A DNA stretch of 64,000 nt from assembly GCF_000242615.2 (NCBI RefSeq), contig NZ_KI912269.1:465775-529774 (forward strand). Reading direction: 5' to 3'. The notes beneath the pieces were generated by a model. That model was not told the origin of the DNA. It did not search any database and saw nothing but the letters and a program-made list of their open reading frames with translations. The position numbers and the translations under genes are program-made. Position 1 is the stretch's first letter; each line of letters opens with the position of its first letter. The DNA comes from Holophaga foetida DSM 6591. Its GTDB lineage: Bacteria; Acidobacteriota; Holophagae; Holophagales; Holophagaceae. Positions 18,185 to 27,334 of this stretch are shown here, in pieces.

Positions 18185-19099
18185 TCAGCGCGGCGGCTCC
18201 TCCCAGGCCTCCCGCCCGAGATGGTCCAGGAAGAGCCGCAGCGCCGGAGGCACCGCCTCCTCCCGCCAGAAGAGCATCAGGCCCACCTCCCCCTTGCCCT
18301 CAGGGAACGCGAAGGCCTTGAAGCGGTCGGTGTTGCGCTCCGCCTGAGGGAGCCCGATGATGGCGATCCCATGCCCCAGCTCCACGTAGGTCAGGAGCGC
18401 GTCGAAGCTGGCGACCTCCACGACGGCGCGGGGCCGGAAGCCCAGCTCCCCACAGTTCCGAACAGCCGCGGCGTAGCCCCCGGGGCTCACCTCCCGGGAG
18501 ACGAGAATCAGGTCCAGCTCGGCAAAATCAGGGGGCTCCAGGACCGTCTTGGCCGCCAGGGGGTGCTGCCGGGAAATCACCCAGCACCCCTGGCGGACCC
18601 CCAGGAGTCGGCTGGAACAGCCTCCGAGGGAGTCCGCCTCGAAGGAGAGGGTGAAGAGGAGATCCGCCGCCCCCACCAGCAGCGCCTCCCGCGCCTTCCC
18701 CAGGTTGAGGCGGATGATCTGGAACTGGATGCCCGGGTGGACGTCCATGAAATCCCGGAGCAGACCCTGGAGGGGATCCAGCACCATGGCCTCGGGGATG
18801 ACCAGGCGGATCTGGCCGCCTGCCCCCTGGGCCAACTCCTGGGCCTTCGCCACCGAGCGTTCCAGGTGGGCAAAGAGGGCCCGCACCTCCGCCGCGAAGG
18901 CCGCCCCCGCCGGGGTCAGGGTGACCCCCCGGTGCTCCCGCCTGAAGAGCAGGAGCCCCATCTCCGCCTCCAGGAGCGCCACCTGCTTGCTCAGGGGGGG
19001 CTGGGAGATGTGGAGCCGCCGCGCCGCCTCGGTATAGCTTAGACAGTCGGCCACCGCCAGGAAGTAGCGGAGCTGGGTCAGGCTGAGGTTCATGGACAT
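18185..19099 (-). CDS. LysR-family transcriptional regulator (second copy)
   Basis: 304 residues. The winged helix is typical (LTQLRYFLAVADCLSYTEAARRLHISQPPLSKQVALLEAEMGLLLF), and the effector-binding domain starts near residue 90 (GGQIRLVIPEAMV). The N-terminus resembles the CatR/BenM branch that senses aromatic metabolites. An alternative start is the Met two codons later. It lies eight bases after the maturase gene on the same strand, so it may be the last gene of the porin-sulfatase-maturase unit, and it converges on the ene-reductase with four bases between stops. Control of either unit is possible. Confidence 0.92.
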   Translation of the reverse strand: MSMNLSLTQLRYFLAVADCLSYTEAARRLHISQPPLSKQVALLEAEMGLLLFRREHRGVTLTPAGAAFAAEVRALFAHLERSVAKAQELAQGAGGQIRLVIPEAMVLDPLQGLLRDFMDVHPGIQFQIIRLNLGKAREALLVGAADLLFTLSFEADSLGGCSSRLLGVRQGCWVISRQHPLAAKTVLEPPDFAELDLILVSREVSPGGYAAAVRNCGELGFRPRAVVEVASFDALLTYVELGHGIAIIGLPQAERNTDRFKAFAFPEGKGEVGLMLFWREEAVPPALRLFLDHLGREAWEEPPR

Positions 19100-19106
19100 G
19101 GGCTTC

Positions 19107-20330
19107 TCAGAGTTCGATGCGGAGGGGCCCCTTGAAGGCCTCCATCACCAGGGAGGCGGGCTTGCCGAGCTGGACCAGTTGGGCCATGGCCTTCATGGCG
19201 GGGTGGATGTGGCGGAAGTAGATTCTGTAATCTTCGCACAGGACGTTCAGGCCCGGCTCTCCTTCCGCGGTCCGGACAAAGCGATGCTTTGGGCACTCCC
19301 CCCGGCAGGCGAAGCGGACATCGCATGCCATGCAGGTCCTGGGGAGCCGGGCCTTGGCGGCCCCGAATCCCCGCCGGGCCTCCTCCCCCGCCAGGGCCTC
19401 CAGGCTCATCGCCTTCACGCTCCCCAGCCGGAACTCCGGATAGACGTAGTGGTCGCAAGCGTAAACCTCCCCGTCGGCCTCCACCACCAGGGACTGCCCG
19501 CAGCGCTCCGAGAAGACGCAGACCGTGGAAGGCAGCCCCAGCCAGGCGCCGAGGGCCCACTCGAAGTTCTGCACGAAGACCTTGCCCACGTCCCAACGGA
19601 CCCACTGATCGAAGACCGAGGTCAAGAAGATCCCGTACTGGCTCTGCGGGACCGACCAGGGGGCCAGACGCGGACCGTCGTCGGACAGGCTCGCCGGGGT
19701 CCCGTGGCGATAGCCCTTGGCCGCCTCCGCAACATCCGGCAGGCGCTCCACCACGGGACTGAACTGGAGGTGGTGGCAGCCCATGGAGACGAAGAATTCG
19801 TATATTTGGGCGCCCTTCCCGACGGAAGCAGCCCCAACGGTGCAAAGGATATTGAAAGGAATACCGTGGGCCCTCACCAGGTCCAGGGCCGCCATGACCC
19901 GGACGAAGGTGCCCTGCCCCTGCCGGTCCCGGCGGTGGGCGTCATGGACTTCCTCGGGACCATCCAGGCTGATGCCCAGGGAGAAGCCCCCCTCCTTGAG
20001 AAAGGCGCACCAGGTCTCGTCCAACAGGAGCCCGTTGGTCTGAATGGCGTTGGTGATCGTCTTCCCCCCGGCGTAGCGGGCCTGGAGGGCCAGGGCCCGG
20101 CGGTAGAAGTCGATCCCCGCCAGGAGGGGCTCGCCCCCCTGCCAGACGAAGCTCACCTCCGGCGCTGCCACCCCCTGGATATAGGTCCGGATGTAGGCCT
20201 CCAGCACTTCGTCGGACATCACCGTCGGACCCGGGAAGAGCGACGCCTTCTCCAGGTAGAAGCAGTAGTGGCAGTCCAGGTTGCAGGCAGGACCGCAGGG
20301 CTTGGCCATCAGGTGCACGGAGGGGTTCAT
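19107..20330 (-). CDS. Anaerobic sulfatase-maturating enzyme (radical SAM, SPASM)
   Basis: 407 residues. It oxidises the active-site Ser or Cys of sulfatases to C-alpha-formylglycine without oxygen. The radical-SAM motif CNLDCHYC lies near residue 15, preceded by MAKPCGPA. Family segments FVWQGGEPLLAG and TNGLLLD follow, and the SPASM cysteines for two auxiliary clusters are in the C-terminal half (VFSERCGQ, ACDHYVYPEF, CMACDVRFACRGECPKHR). Start 20330 is chosen because AAGGAGATAAC sits right before this ATG; an in-frame ATG at 20366 would add 12 unrelated residues. Its presumed substrate, the Ser-type sulfatase, is the next gene upstream on the same strand, 76 bases away. Confidence 0.94.
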   Translation of the reverse strand: MNPSVHLMAKPCGPACNLDCHYCFYLEKASLFPGPTVMSDEVLEAYIRTYIQGVAAPEVSFVWQGGEPLLAGIDFYRRALALQARYAGGKTITNAIQTNGLLLDETWCAFLKEGGFSLGISLDGPEEVHDAHRRDRQGQGTFVRVMAALDLVRAHGIPFNILCTVGAASVGKGAQIYEFFVSMGCHHLQFSPVVERLPDVAEAAKGYRHGTPASLSDDGPRLAPWSVPQSQYGIFLTSVFDQWVRWDVGKVFVQNFEWALGAWLGLPSTVCVFSERCGQSLVVEADGEVYACDHYVYPEFRLGSVKAMSLEALAGEEARRGFGAAKARLPRTCMACDVRFACRGECPKHRFVRTAEGEPGLNVLCEDYRIYFRHIHPAMKAMAQLVQLGKPASLVMEAFKGPLRIEL

Positions 20331-20352
20331 GTTATCTCCTTCATTCGCAAAA

Positions 20353-20390
20353 CCCGGTGGCCGCATATGCGACCACCGGGAAATATAGTC
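20353..20390 (-). terminator. Hairpin between sulfatase and maturase genes
   Basis: CCCGGTGG (20353-20360) pairs with CCACCGGG (20373-20380), with CGCATATGCG extending the stem inside. On the minus strand it is followed by TTTTGCG. It could partly terminate transcription, lowering maturase relative to sulfatase, or stabilise the upstream mRNA. Confidence 0.5.
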
Positions 20391-20406
20391 CGCCTGGAGC
20401 GGGAAT

Positions 20407-22704
20407 TCAGTGGGCGGCTGGAGCCGCTCCCTGGGGCCCGCCGGGCCTGGGGGCCTCGGGCTTGATCTCCACGATCAGGTCCCCCATCTTCCCGCTGAAG
20501 GGGAACTCCCCTCGGTCGCGGTAGTCCTCGCTGGTGGGAAGGACGGCGTCCCGGCCGACACAGAAGGGGTCAAAGGTGCAGACAGCCTTGAAGGTCTTGG
20601 GTAGCACCACCTCGCCCACGGGACGATCGTTGATGAAGAGCCTCCCCACCCCCTGGAAGAACCCGGCCTTCTGGAACTCGTAATTGAGGGTCGACTTGCC
20701 CATGGGCACCTTCTCGGTGGAGACCACCCGGAAATGCTGGCCGTAGTAGTTGTAGTCGTAGACCAGCCGGTCGTCCTTCACGTAGAGGGTGTAGCCACCG
20801 GCGGGCTCGCCCATGGCCACAAGGACGCCCTCGTCCTTGGCGCTGCGGCGCTCCACGGTGGTGGTGAAGGAATAGGCGCGGTTGTTGAGCTGGGGCGCGG
20901 CCATCGTGTTGATGGGCCCCATCTTGGGGGAGTAGGTGAAACGGCTGCGGGCTGCGGGGGAGTATGACGGAATGAAGACCATGTCCGCCAGGGAACCCTC
21001 CTTCAGGATCGCGCCGTGGGAGGCCACCTCTGAGGCCCAGAGCTTCTTCAGGGCCTCGAGCCGCTCCGGCTGCTGGGCGGCCAGGTTCTTCGACTCGGAG
21101 TAGTCCTCACTGACGTGGTAGAGCTCCCAGGTGTCCTGGTCAAAGCTGCTGCCCTTCCGGTGGGTGGCGATGGCCTTCCAGCCGTCCTGGTAGATGGAGC
21201 GGTTGCTGGCGAAGAGGTAGTACTGCACATCATGGCCCGTCCTGGCCTTGGCGTCCGTGAAGGTCGGCGCCAGACTTACCCCGTGCAGCGGCATCTGCTC
21301 GATCCCGTGGAAGGTGGCGGGCATCTTCGTCTGGAGCACATCCAGCACGGTGGGCGTGATGTCCGTGATGTGGGCGTACTGGGTGCGGACTTGGCTGTCG
21401 GCCTTGATGCCCTGGGGCCAGGAGATCACCAGCGGCGTCCTCACGCCGCCCGCGTAGACATCCCCCTTGTATTCGGGGAAGGGGGTGTTGCCCGCCATGG
21501 CCCAGCCCTGAGGATAGAGGGCCTCCATGCGGGGACCGCCGATCTCCTCGATGCGGGGCAGCAGCTCTGCCACGGTCTGGGGGGTGAAGCTGAACCACTT
21601 GGCGAAGTTGTCCAGGCCGTTCTCCCCACCGCTGTTGGTGGCACCGTTGTCCGAGAGGAGGACGACCATCGTCTTCTCGTACTGCCCGGTGGCCTTCAGG
21701 TGTTCGATGAGGCGGCCGATCTGCTCGTCGGCATGGGTGATGTACCCCGCGTAGGTCTCCATGAAGCGGGCCGCCAGGCGCCGCTCGTCCGCGGACATCT
21801 GGGCCCAGGGCTTGACCTTGGCATCCCGGGGATGGAGGACGGTGTTGGCCGGGATGATCCCCATCCGCTTCTGGCGTTCGAAGCGCTCCTCGCGGAGCAC
21901 ATCCCAACCCTTGTCGTACTGGCCCCGGTACATGTCGATGTATTTCCGGGGCACCTGATGGGGCGAGTGGGAGGCGCCGAAAGCCACGTATTCAAAAAAG
22001 GGCTTGCTGGGGTAGTTGGCTACGTGGTCCGTCAGGAACTGGCAGGCGTGGTCCACCAGGTCCTCGGAGAGGTGGTAGCCGGCCTTCTGCGGGACCGGCA
22101 GGAAGTGGTTGTCCTCGGTCAGCTGCGGAAAGAACTGGTTGGTCTCGCCATCCAGGTAGCCGTAGTAGCGCCCGAAACCCTTGGCCAGGGGCCAGTAGTC
22201 GAAGGGCCCGGCAGGGGTGCAGCTGTTCAGGGGCGCCGCGTGCCACTTACCCACGGCGTAAGTGCCATAGCCGCTGTCCTGGAGCACCTGGGCCACCGTG
22301 GCGGCGTTGTGGGAGATGCGGCCGCGCATATCGGGTCGGCTGGGCCCCAGGTCCACGTTGGCTACGTTTCCCATGCCCACCGCATTGTTGTCCCGGCCGG
22401 TGAGCAGCGAGGCCCGGGTGGGGGAGCTGACGGGGCAGACGTTGAAGTTGTTGTATCGGAGGCCCTGGGCGGCCAGCTTGTCGATGTTGGGGGTCCTGAT
22501 CTCGGAGCCGAAGGCCCCCAGATCCGCGAAGCCCAGATCGTCCAGGACGATGACGACGACATTGGGCTTGGCCGCAACCTGGACGGGGGCCGGAGAGGGC
22601 GCCTGCCCAGCGGCGGGCAGGGCCAGGGCCGCCCCCAGGCAGGCCAGCAGGGTCATGCGGCCCAGCGAGGCATGGCGCCTCAATCCGTGGATGGTAGTGC
22701 TCAT
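20407..22704 (-). CDS. Secreted/periplasmic arylsulfatase, Ser-type
   Basis: 765 residues. A signal peptide (MTLLACLGAALALPAAGQA region) precedes the sulfatase fold: metal-binding VVIVLDDLGFADLG, then the formylglycine motif S-S-P-T-R within PVSSPTRASLLTGR, and GTYAVGKWH with the catalytic Lys and His. The nucleophile position is Ser rather than Cys, so it depends on an anaerobic-type maturase, which is encoded directly downstream. The length and C-terminal extension resemble Pseudomonas-type arylsulfatases that release sulfate from aryl esters. Start 22704 is chosen for the AGGAG six bases upstream; an earlier Met at 22743 adds a charged leader. Substrate is not known; sulfated phenolics would fit the neighbourhood. 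Confidence 0.93.
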   Translation of the reverse strand: MSTTIHGLRRHASLGRMTLLACLGAALALPAAGQAPSPAPVQVAAKPNVVVIVLDDLGFADLGAFGSEIRTPNIDKLAAQGLRYNNFNVCPVSSPTRASLLTGRDNNAVGMGNVANVDLGPSRPDMRGRISHNAATVAQVLQDSGYGTYAVGKWHAAPLNSCTPAGPFDYWPLAKGFGRYYGYLDGETNQFFPQLTEDNHFLPVPQKAGYHLSEDLVDHACQFLTDHVANYPSKPFFEYVAFGASHSPHQVPRKYIDMYRGQYDKGWDVLREERFERQKRMGIIPANTVLHPRDAKVKPWAQMSADERRLAARFMETYAGYITHADEQIGRLIEHLKATGQYEKTMVVLLSDNGATNSGGENGLDNFAKWFSFTPQTVAELLPRIEEIGGPRMEALYPQGWAMAGNTPFPEYKGDVYAGGVRTPLVISWPQGIKADSQVRTQYAHITDITPTVLDVLQTKMPATFHGIEQMPLHGVSLAPTFTDAKARTGHDVQYYLFASNRSIYQDGWKAIATHRKGSSFDQDTWELYHVSEDYSESKNLAAQQPERLEALKKLWASEVASHGAILKEGSLADMVFIPSYSPAARSRFTYSPKMGPINTMAAPQLNNRAYSFTTTVERRSAKDEGVLVAMGEPAGGYTLYVKDDRLVYDYNYYGQHFRVVSTEKVPMGKSTLNYEFQKAGFFQGVGRLFINDRPVGEVVLPKTFKAVCTFDPFCVGRDAVLPTSEDYRDRGEFPFSGKMGDLIVEIKPEAPRPGGPQGAAPAAH

Positions 22705-22800
22705 TCCATGCTCCTTCCTGATGGCATGAATCAATCGGCCCATGGCCGAAGGGCCGACGGCCCCGGAAAGCCCGGAGCCGTCGGCGTCTGGTGGCTGGGA

Positions 22801-24015
22801 CTAGAAGAGGTAGACGACCTGAGCCGTGAGGTACTTCTGGCTGTCGGTGGCCACACGGTATCCCGTGCCGCCGATGGTCCCCAGGGAGCCGAGGTCCTTG
22901 AAGGCCAGGGGATCGGTGGTCTTCATGAGGCCGTAGGCGGCCTTGAGGATGGTCCCCTCGAAGACCGTGACCTCGCCCGAGAGCTCGAAGCCCTTGTGGT
23001 TGTCGGCGATGCCAGCCGGAGAGGGCGAACTCCAGTTGATGGGGTTGTTCCAGACCATGGGGTTGGCGTTGCCCAGGATATCGAAGCCCGCATCAGCCTT
23101 GCGGTACTGCACCGCCAGTCCGAAGGTGCCGGGACGGAAGGGATGGGCGCCCAGGGTCTTGGCCGTGACGTACCAAGCCGTGGGATCTTTCTTGACGGTG
23201 GAGGCGGCGGCGGGGAAGGCCCCCTCGGCCAGATCGACGGTGAAAGAACGGGCCTTCTCGGCGGTGTTCTTGGAATACTCGCCAGAGAGGGTGAACCAGG
23301 GAATATTGTTGCTGACGTACTTGTACTCCGCGCCCACGGCGTAGGACTTGTATTTCTTCTCGGCGGCCTCGGAACTCACGTCGGCCGTGTAGGCCACCGA
23401 CAGGGTCAGGCCTTTCATGGGGCGAACCTTCAGGTCACCGAAGAAGTAACTGGCCGTGCTTGCGTTGTAGATCGTGGAAGTGTAGGCGTCCAGCTGGTTG
23501 CCCCACTTGACGAGGTAGACGTTCGAGCTCACCAGATCAGTGTTCAGGGAGAGCCAGGCGCCATCGCTGACCGGCGCGCCGCCGATGGTCCCCAGCCCGA
23601 TCTCTGGCATGAAGCGCCCCAGGGCGAGCTCGGCGGGACCAAACTTGGTGGCGGCGTAGGCCTGCTTGATATTGAGTGCAGCCTTGGTGGTGCGGCCGCT
23701 CAGGGTCTCGCCCTGGAGCACTGCGTGGAAGCGGGTCCTGCCATTGAACTTCTTGTCGACGTTGAGCCAGAGGCTGGTGCGCGTCTCGCTCTTGGCGTTG
23801 GCGCCCGCGTTGCCGGATTCCGCAGGCGTTGTGATGTAGTTGCCATCCTGGCTCAGGTAGACATCCTCGGCCACCGGCCGGGGATTCTCGGTCCACTCGT
23901 AGCGGTAGCGCAGGAAGCCGGAGAACTCCAGACCTCCGAGACTCTTGGGGGCACCCTGGGCGGAAAGCCCGGAAACGAGGCCCATGGCGATGACACAACC
24001 CAAAATCTTATTCAT
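22801..24015 (-). CDS. Outer-membrane porin-like beta-barrel protein
   Basis: 404 residues with a signal peptide (ILGCVIAMGLVSGLSAQG) and a body of alternating amphipathic strands (LEFSGFLRYRYEW, TRFHAVLQGE, LTLSVAYTADV, TAQVVYLF). It ends in aromatic Phe, as outer-membrane barrels do. Glycines and aromatic girdle residues are frequent; no TonB box or plug is seen, so it is a porin-type channel, family not recognised. GGGAG lies before the ATG. It is the first gene of the minus-strand unit porin-sulfatase-maturase-LysR, which suggests entry of the sulfated substrate into the periplasm through this channel. Confidence 0.75.
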   Translation of the reverse strand: MNKILGCVIAMGLVSGLSAQGAPKSLGGLEFSGFLRYRYEWTENPRPVAEDVYLSQDGNYITTPAESGNAGANAKSETRTSLWLNVDKKFNGRTRFHAVLQGETLSGRTTKAALNIKQAYAATKFGPAELALGRFMPEIGLGTIGGAPVSDGAWLSLNTDLVSSNVYLVKWGNQLDAYTSTIYNASTASYFFGDLKVRPMKGLTLSVAYTADVSSEAAEKKYKSYAVGAEYKYVSNNIPWFTLSGEYSKNTAEKARSFTVDLAEGAFPAAASTVKKDPTAWYVTAKTLGAHPFRPGTFGLAVQYRKADAGFDILGNANPMVWNNPINWSSPSPAGIADNHKGFELSGEVTVFEGTILKAAYGLMKTTDPLAFKDLGSLGTIGGTGYRVATDSQKYLTAQVVYLF

Positions 24016-24210
24016 ATTTTCTCCCGATTAAGACAAAAGCTCAGCGAGCTTGAAAGTGGCCCACCCATCCTCCAAGCGATCGAAAAACGCATCTATGGCC
24101 TATCCGATATCCATATCCCTCCGTAGCCAGGGCATGGCCCACCCAGGCAAAGCCCAGGCGCGGTCGTACCATGCGCATACCCGTCCAAACCAATTCCGAA
24201 GCAATGCGCC

Positions 24211-24226
24211 ATTAAATCGAATTAAT
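24211..24226. promoter_or_regulatory. Near-palindrome upstream of the porin gene
   Basis: ATTAAATCGAATTAAT matches its reverse complement at 14 of 16 positions, about 195 bases before the porin start. AATC-AGC-GATT follows at 24223-24233. These are candidate regulator sites for the porin/sulfatase unit. The remaining DNA of this 350-base gap (24016-24365) is AT-richer than the genes and shows no coding region. Confidence 0.35.
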
Positions 24227-24365
24227 CAGCGATTGCTCTAAAGCCTTTGACTGTGCCGTAGTGTCTGGACTATTTTTTGGCCCGTGAAACTATTTGTAAA
24301 ATACCTTTTAGGAATGCAGCTATTCCAATCCGGAATAAACTGTCGCGGCATGATCTTCCCCGTAG

Positions 24366-25457
24366 CTACCGACCCAGGTGCCTCAGCGGGTGCCCGTACT
24401 CCGTCCAGGGGCTCTCGAAGAAGGCGGAGACCATGTCCGAGCTCAGCTCAGCCGCCGTGGCAGGATGCCACCCGGGCTGGCGGTCCTTGTCCACCACCAA
24501 GGCGCGGATGCCCTCCACGGCCTCGCTGCCCAGACCGTGGGGGCGGGGGCGGAAGCAGTGGCGCATGAGATCCCGCTCCATGCGGAGGTTGTCCGCCAGG
24601 CCCAGGCTGCGCCCCCGGCGCAGCTGCCGGAGGGTCACCGCCAGCATGAGGGGCGAGCGGACCTGCAGGATCTCCAGGGTGCGGCGGGCTAAGGGCGAGG
24701 GATCCCGGGCGAGGGAGGCCAGGATGGCCGCGAGGCTGGGAGCGCCGAAGTGGCGGTCGAAGGCCTCCCGGTGCTCCAGAAGGGGAGCGCCGGGCGCCTC
24801 CCCAGCGAAGCCCCTCGCCACCTCCAGGGGGGCCTCAGGGGAGGCCACCAGGGCTTCTTCCAGCTCTGGGAGCCGCGCGGAAGGCACGAAGAGGTCCGCC
24901 AGCCCCAGGGCCATGGCCTCGCCGGGCCCCAGGATCTGGCCCGTCAACCCCAGGAACTCCCCCATGGCGCCCGGCAGGCGGCTGAGGAAGTAGCCCCCCG
25001 CCACATCCGGGAAGAGCCCGATGTTCGTCTCCGGCATGGCCAGTCGGCTGTGCTCCGTCACGATCCGGAGCCGCGCCCCCTGGCTGATCCCCATGCCGCC
25101 CCCCATGGTGATGCCGTCCATCAGGGCGAGGTAGGGCTTGGGGTAGGTGTGGATGAAGTGGACCAGGGAGAACTCCTCGTTGAAGAAGTCCTCCACCCGG
25201 GGATCGCCAGCGACGGCCCAGTGGTAGAGCGCGCGGATGTCCCCACCGGCGCAGAAGACCGGTCCGCGGCCCGCCGGACAGGCCCCCCGGACCACCACAC
25301 CCCTCACCTGATCATCCTCGCGCCAGAGGTGAAGCAGGCGGGTGATCTCCCGGAGCATGCCCAGACTGAGGGCGTTGAGGCTCCTGGGGCGGTTCAGGGT
25401 GATGAAGCCCAGGGAGCCCCGGAGCCCGGAGAGGATCTGACCTTCGTGCGGATCCAT
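24366..25457 (-). CDS. Enoyl-CoA hydratase/isomerase family, 3-hydroxyisobutyryl-CoA hydrolase type
   Basis: 363 residues, matching the long HIBCH-like branch rather than 260-residue crotonases. Visible are GLRGSLGFITLNRP, the oxyanion-hole segment FCAGGDIRALYH, KPYLALMDGITMGGGMG, and the acidic residue region MPETNIGLFPDVAGGYFLSRLPG. The C-terminal helical region (LSSDMVSAFFESPW) also fits. The likely reaction is hydrolysis of a 3-hydroxyacyl-CoA in branched-chain amino-acid breakdown; a hydratase on another acyl-CoA is possible. The ATG overlaps the cysS stop (TGATG), implying co-transcription and translational coupling with cysS. Confidence 0.84.
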   Translation of the reverse strand: MDPHEGQILSGLRGSLGFITLNRPRSLNALSLGMLREITRLLHLWREDDQVRGVVVRGACPAGRGPVFCAGGDIRALYHWAVAGDPRVEDFFNEEFSLVHFIHTYPKPYLALMDGITMGGGMGISQGARLRIVTEHSRLAMPETNIGLFPDVAGGYFLSRLPGAMGEFLGLTGQILGPGEAMALGLADLFVPSARLPELEEALVASPEAPLEVARGFAGEAPGAPLLEHREAFDRHFGAPSLAAILASLARDPSPLARRTLEILQVRSPLMLAVTLRQLRRGRSLGLADNLRMERDLMRHCFRPRPHGLGSEAVEGIRALVVDKDRQPGWHPATAAELSSDMVSAFFESPWTEYGHPLRHLGR

Positions 25458-26914
25458 CACGCCCTTTTCCACCCCACCGTGCCGTCCTTGCGGTCCTCCA
25501 GGAGGATCCCCATGGACTTCAGCAGGTCCCGGATGCGATCGGATTCGGCCCAGTTCTTAGCGGCCTTGGCGGCCTTGCGCTGCTCGATGAGGGCCTCCAC
25601 CTCGGCGTCCAGGTTGTCCTCCTCGTGGGGCCAGCCCTGGAAAATGGCATTGGTCTCATCCAGGAAGGCCAGCACGAAGTCCCGTTCCTCCCGGATGAGG
25701 GCGATGCGGTCATCCTGGGCGTTGAGGTCGCTCACCAAGGTGAAGATGGCCGCCAGGGCCTCGGGCGTATTGAGATCGTCGGCCATGGCCTCCCAGAAGG
25801 CGTGGCGGGCCTTTTCCACCCGCTCCACGGGATCCAGGGCCTCCTTCCATGGGCCATCCCCGGCCACATCCCCTGCCCCCTCCATGCGCTTGCGGAAGGT
25901 GCGGATGCGGTCCAGAGCGTTCTTGGCGGCCTTGAGGCCGTCGAAGCTGAAGTTCAGGAGCTTGCGGTAGTGGTTGGACTGGATGGCGTAGCGGAAGGTG
26001 ATGGGGTCGTAGCCCTTCTCCACCAGATCCCGCAAGGTATAGAAGTTGCCCAGGGACTTGGACATCTTCTCGCCCTCCACCAGGAGGAACTCGCCGTGGA
26101 CCCAGTGGTTGACCCACTTCTCACCCGTGGCACCCTCGCTCTGGGCGATCTCATTTTCATGGTGGGGGAAGACCAGATCGATGCCACCGGAGTGGATATC
26201 CAGCCTGGGCCCGAAGATGTCCATACTCATGGCCGAGCATTCGATGTGCCAGCCGGGACGTCCGGAACCCCAGGGGCTCTCCCAGCATGGCTCGCCGGGC
26301 TTGGTGGCCTTCCAGAGCACGAAGTCGCTGAGGGACTCGCGGTCGTATTCATCGGCGTCCACCGAGGTGCCGAGCTGCATTCCCTCGCGGTCCAGGTGGG
26401 CCAGACAGCCGTAGTGGGGGAGGCCCGCCACGCGGTAGTAGACGCTGCCATCGCGCTCGTATGCCAACCCGCGCTCTTCCAGCGTCTGGATGAGCGTGAT
26501 CATCTGGGGGATGTAGGCCGTGGCCCGGGGCAGGTAGGCGAAGCCCTCCTGCGGGATGCCCACGGCGGCCAGATCCTCGAAGAAAGCCTGGGTGAAGCGA
26601 TCCGTCAGGGCTTTCATGGCCTGATGGCGCTCCTCGTTGGAGGCAGCCTCCGGCAATTCCTTCTGGGAGTCGCGGATGATCTTGTCTTCGACATCCGTGA
26701 TGTTCATGCAGTGACGGACCCCGTAGCCCGCCCCCTGGAAGGTGCGCTTCAGGAGGTCCTGGAAGAGGAAGGTCCGCAGGTTCCCGATGTGGGCGAAGTT
26801 GTAGACCGTGGGGCCGCAGGTGTAGAGGCTGATGGCCCCCGGCTCCAAAGGCGACACGGGCTCCACCCTCCGGGTCAGGGTGTTGAACAGGGCGATGGGG
26901 CGCAGCGAAGTCAT
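25457..26914 (-). CDS. cysS: Cysteine--tRNA ligase
   Basis: 485 residues, normal for CysRS. It charges tRNA-Cys. Zinc and active-site motifs are CGPTVYNFAHIGN (HIGH variant) near residue 30, HIECSAM and FPHHENEIAQSE. KMSKSLGNF carries the KMSKS loop, and the C-terminal DALR-like domain ends in DGTVGWKRA. The reading frame stays open for 165 codons upstream (to 27409) through repeat DNA, but conservation begins at MTSLRPIALFNTLTR, so 26914 is taken as the start. The gene is followed by, and overlaps by one base, the HIBCH-like gene. Confidence 0.97.
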   Translation of the reverse strand: MTSLRPIALFNTLTRRVEPVSPLEPGAISLYTCGPTVYNFAHIGNLRTFLFQDLLKRTFQGAGYGVRHCMNITDVEDKIIRDSQKELPEAASNEERHQAMKALTDRFTQAFFEDLAAVGIPQEGFAYLPRATAYIPQMITLIQTLEERGLAYERDGSVYYRVAGLPHYGCLAHLDREGMQLGTSVDADEYDRESLSDFVLWKATKPGEPCWESPWGSGRPGWHIECSAMSMDIFGPRLDIHSGGIDLVFPHHENEIAQSEGATGEKWVNHWVHGEFLLVEGEKMSKSLGNFYTLRDLVEKGYDPITFRYAIQSNHYRKLLNFSFDGLKAAKNALDRIRTFRKRMEGAGDVAGDGPWKEALDPVERVEKARHAFWEAMADDLNTPEALAAIFTLVSDLNAQDDRIALIREERDFVLAFLDETNAIFQGWPHEEDNLDAEVEALIEQRKAAKAAKNWAESDRIRDLLKSMGILLEDRKDGTVGWKRA

Positions 26915-27055
26915 AGTCCTACAGTTTTCCACCATTCCAGGTCGAATGCCACGGCTGGACCACGAAGCACCCGAAGGGTGAAGGAAGGACACGAAGAAAA
27001 GCGGGTGGCCGGGGATAAACGGGGATGCACGGGGATAGGCTTGGCGGAGTCGTTC

Positions 27056-27145
27056 AGGCCTCCGCCATGGAATGGGAACGGTGGGAAAAGCAGAACCGGC
27101 CGCGGATGAATTGGATAAACGCAGATAAAAGAAGTGGTCTACGGG
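27056..27145. repeat. Dispersed repeat module B, copy 1
   Basis: CCTCCGCCATGGAAT, GGTGGGAAAAGCAGAACC, CGGATGAATTGGATAAACGC and AAGAAGTGGTCTAC occur here in this order. They recur in the same order on the minus strand at 49541-49645 with few differences. It is part of the 540-base gap 26915-27456, which holds modules B, D and C and no gene. Confidence 0.8.
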
Positions 27146-27156
27146 CGGGGCACCTG

Positions 27157-27310
27157 GGCCTGCCCCGCAACGCGGGGGCGGACGGCGAAGCCGCCCGCGT
27201 TCAACAAGGGGGAGGGAGGCGATGGCACTCATACGTGCCTCCGCCTCCCTCCCCCTTGTTGAACCAGTCCCAGGTGCCCAGGTGGACTCCTTTGATCTGC
27301 GTGCATCCTG
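27157..27310. repeat. Dispersed repeat module D with a 21-bp perfect hairpin
   Basis: 27200-27220 (TTCAACAAGGGGGAGGGAGG and one more base) pairs perfectly with 27243-27263; the loop itself contains the dyad GGCAC-TCATA-CGTGCC. The loop and inner stem recur inverted at 52226-52277. The downstream flank (GAACCAGTCCCAGGTGCCCA) recurs inverted near 15.8 kb. The stem would strongly block or end transcription upstream of cysS. Confidence 0.82.
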
Positions 27311-27334
27311 TTCATCGGTGGTTGAATGGGCCTT

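Noticed and set aside
21115..24126. Open frame of about 1000 codons on the plus strand, antisense to the sulfatase and porin genes
   Set aside because: Typical shadow of GC-rich codon usage; no motifs, no ribosome site, and the opposite strand encodes recognisable families.
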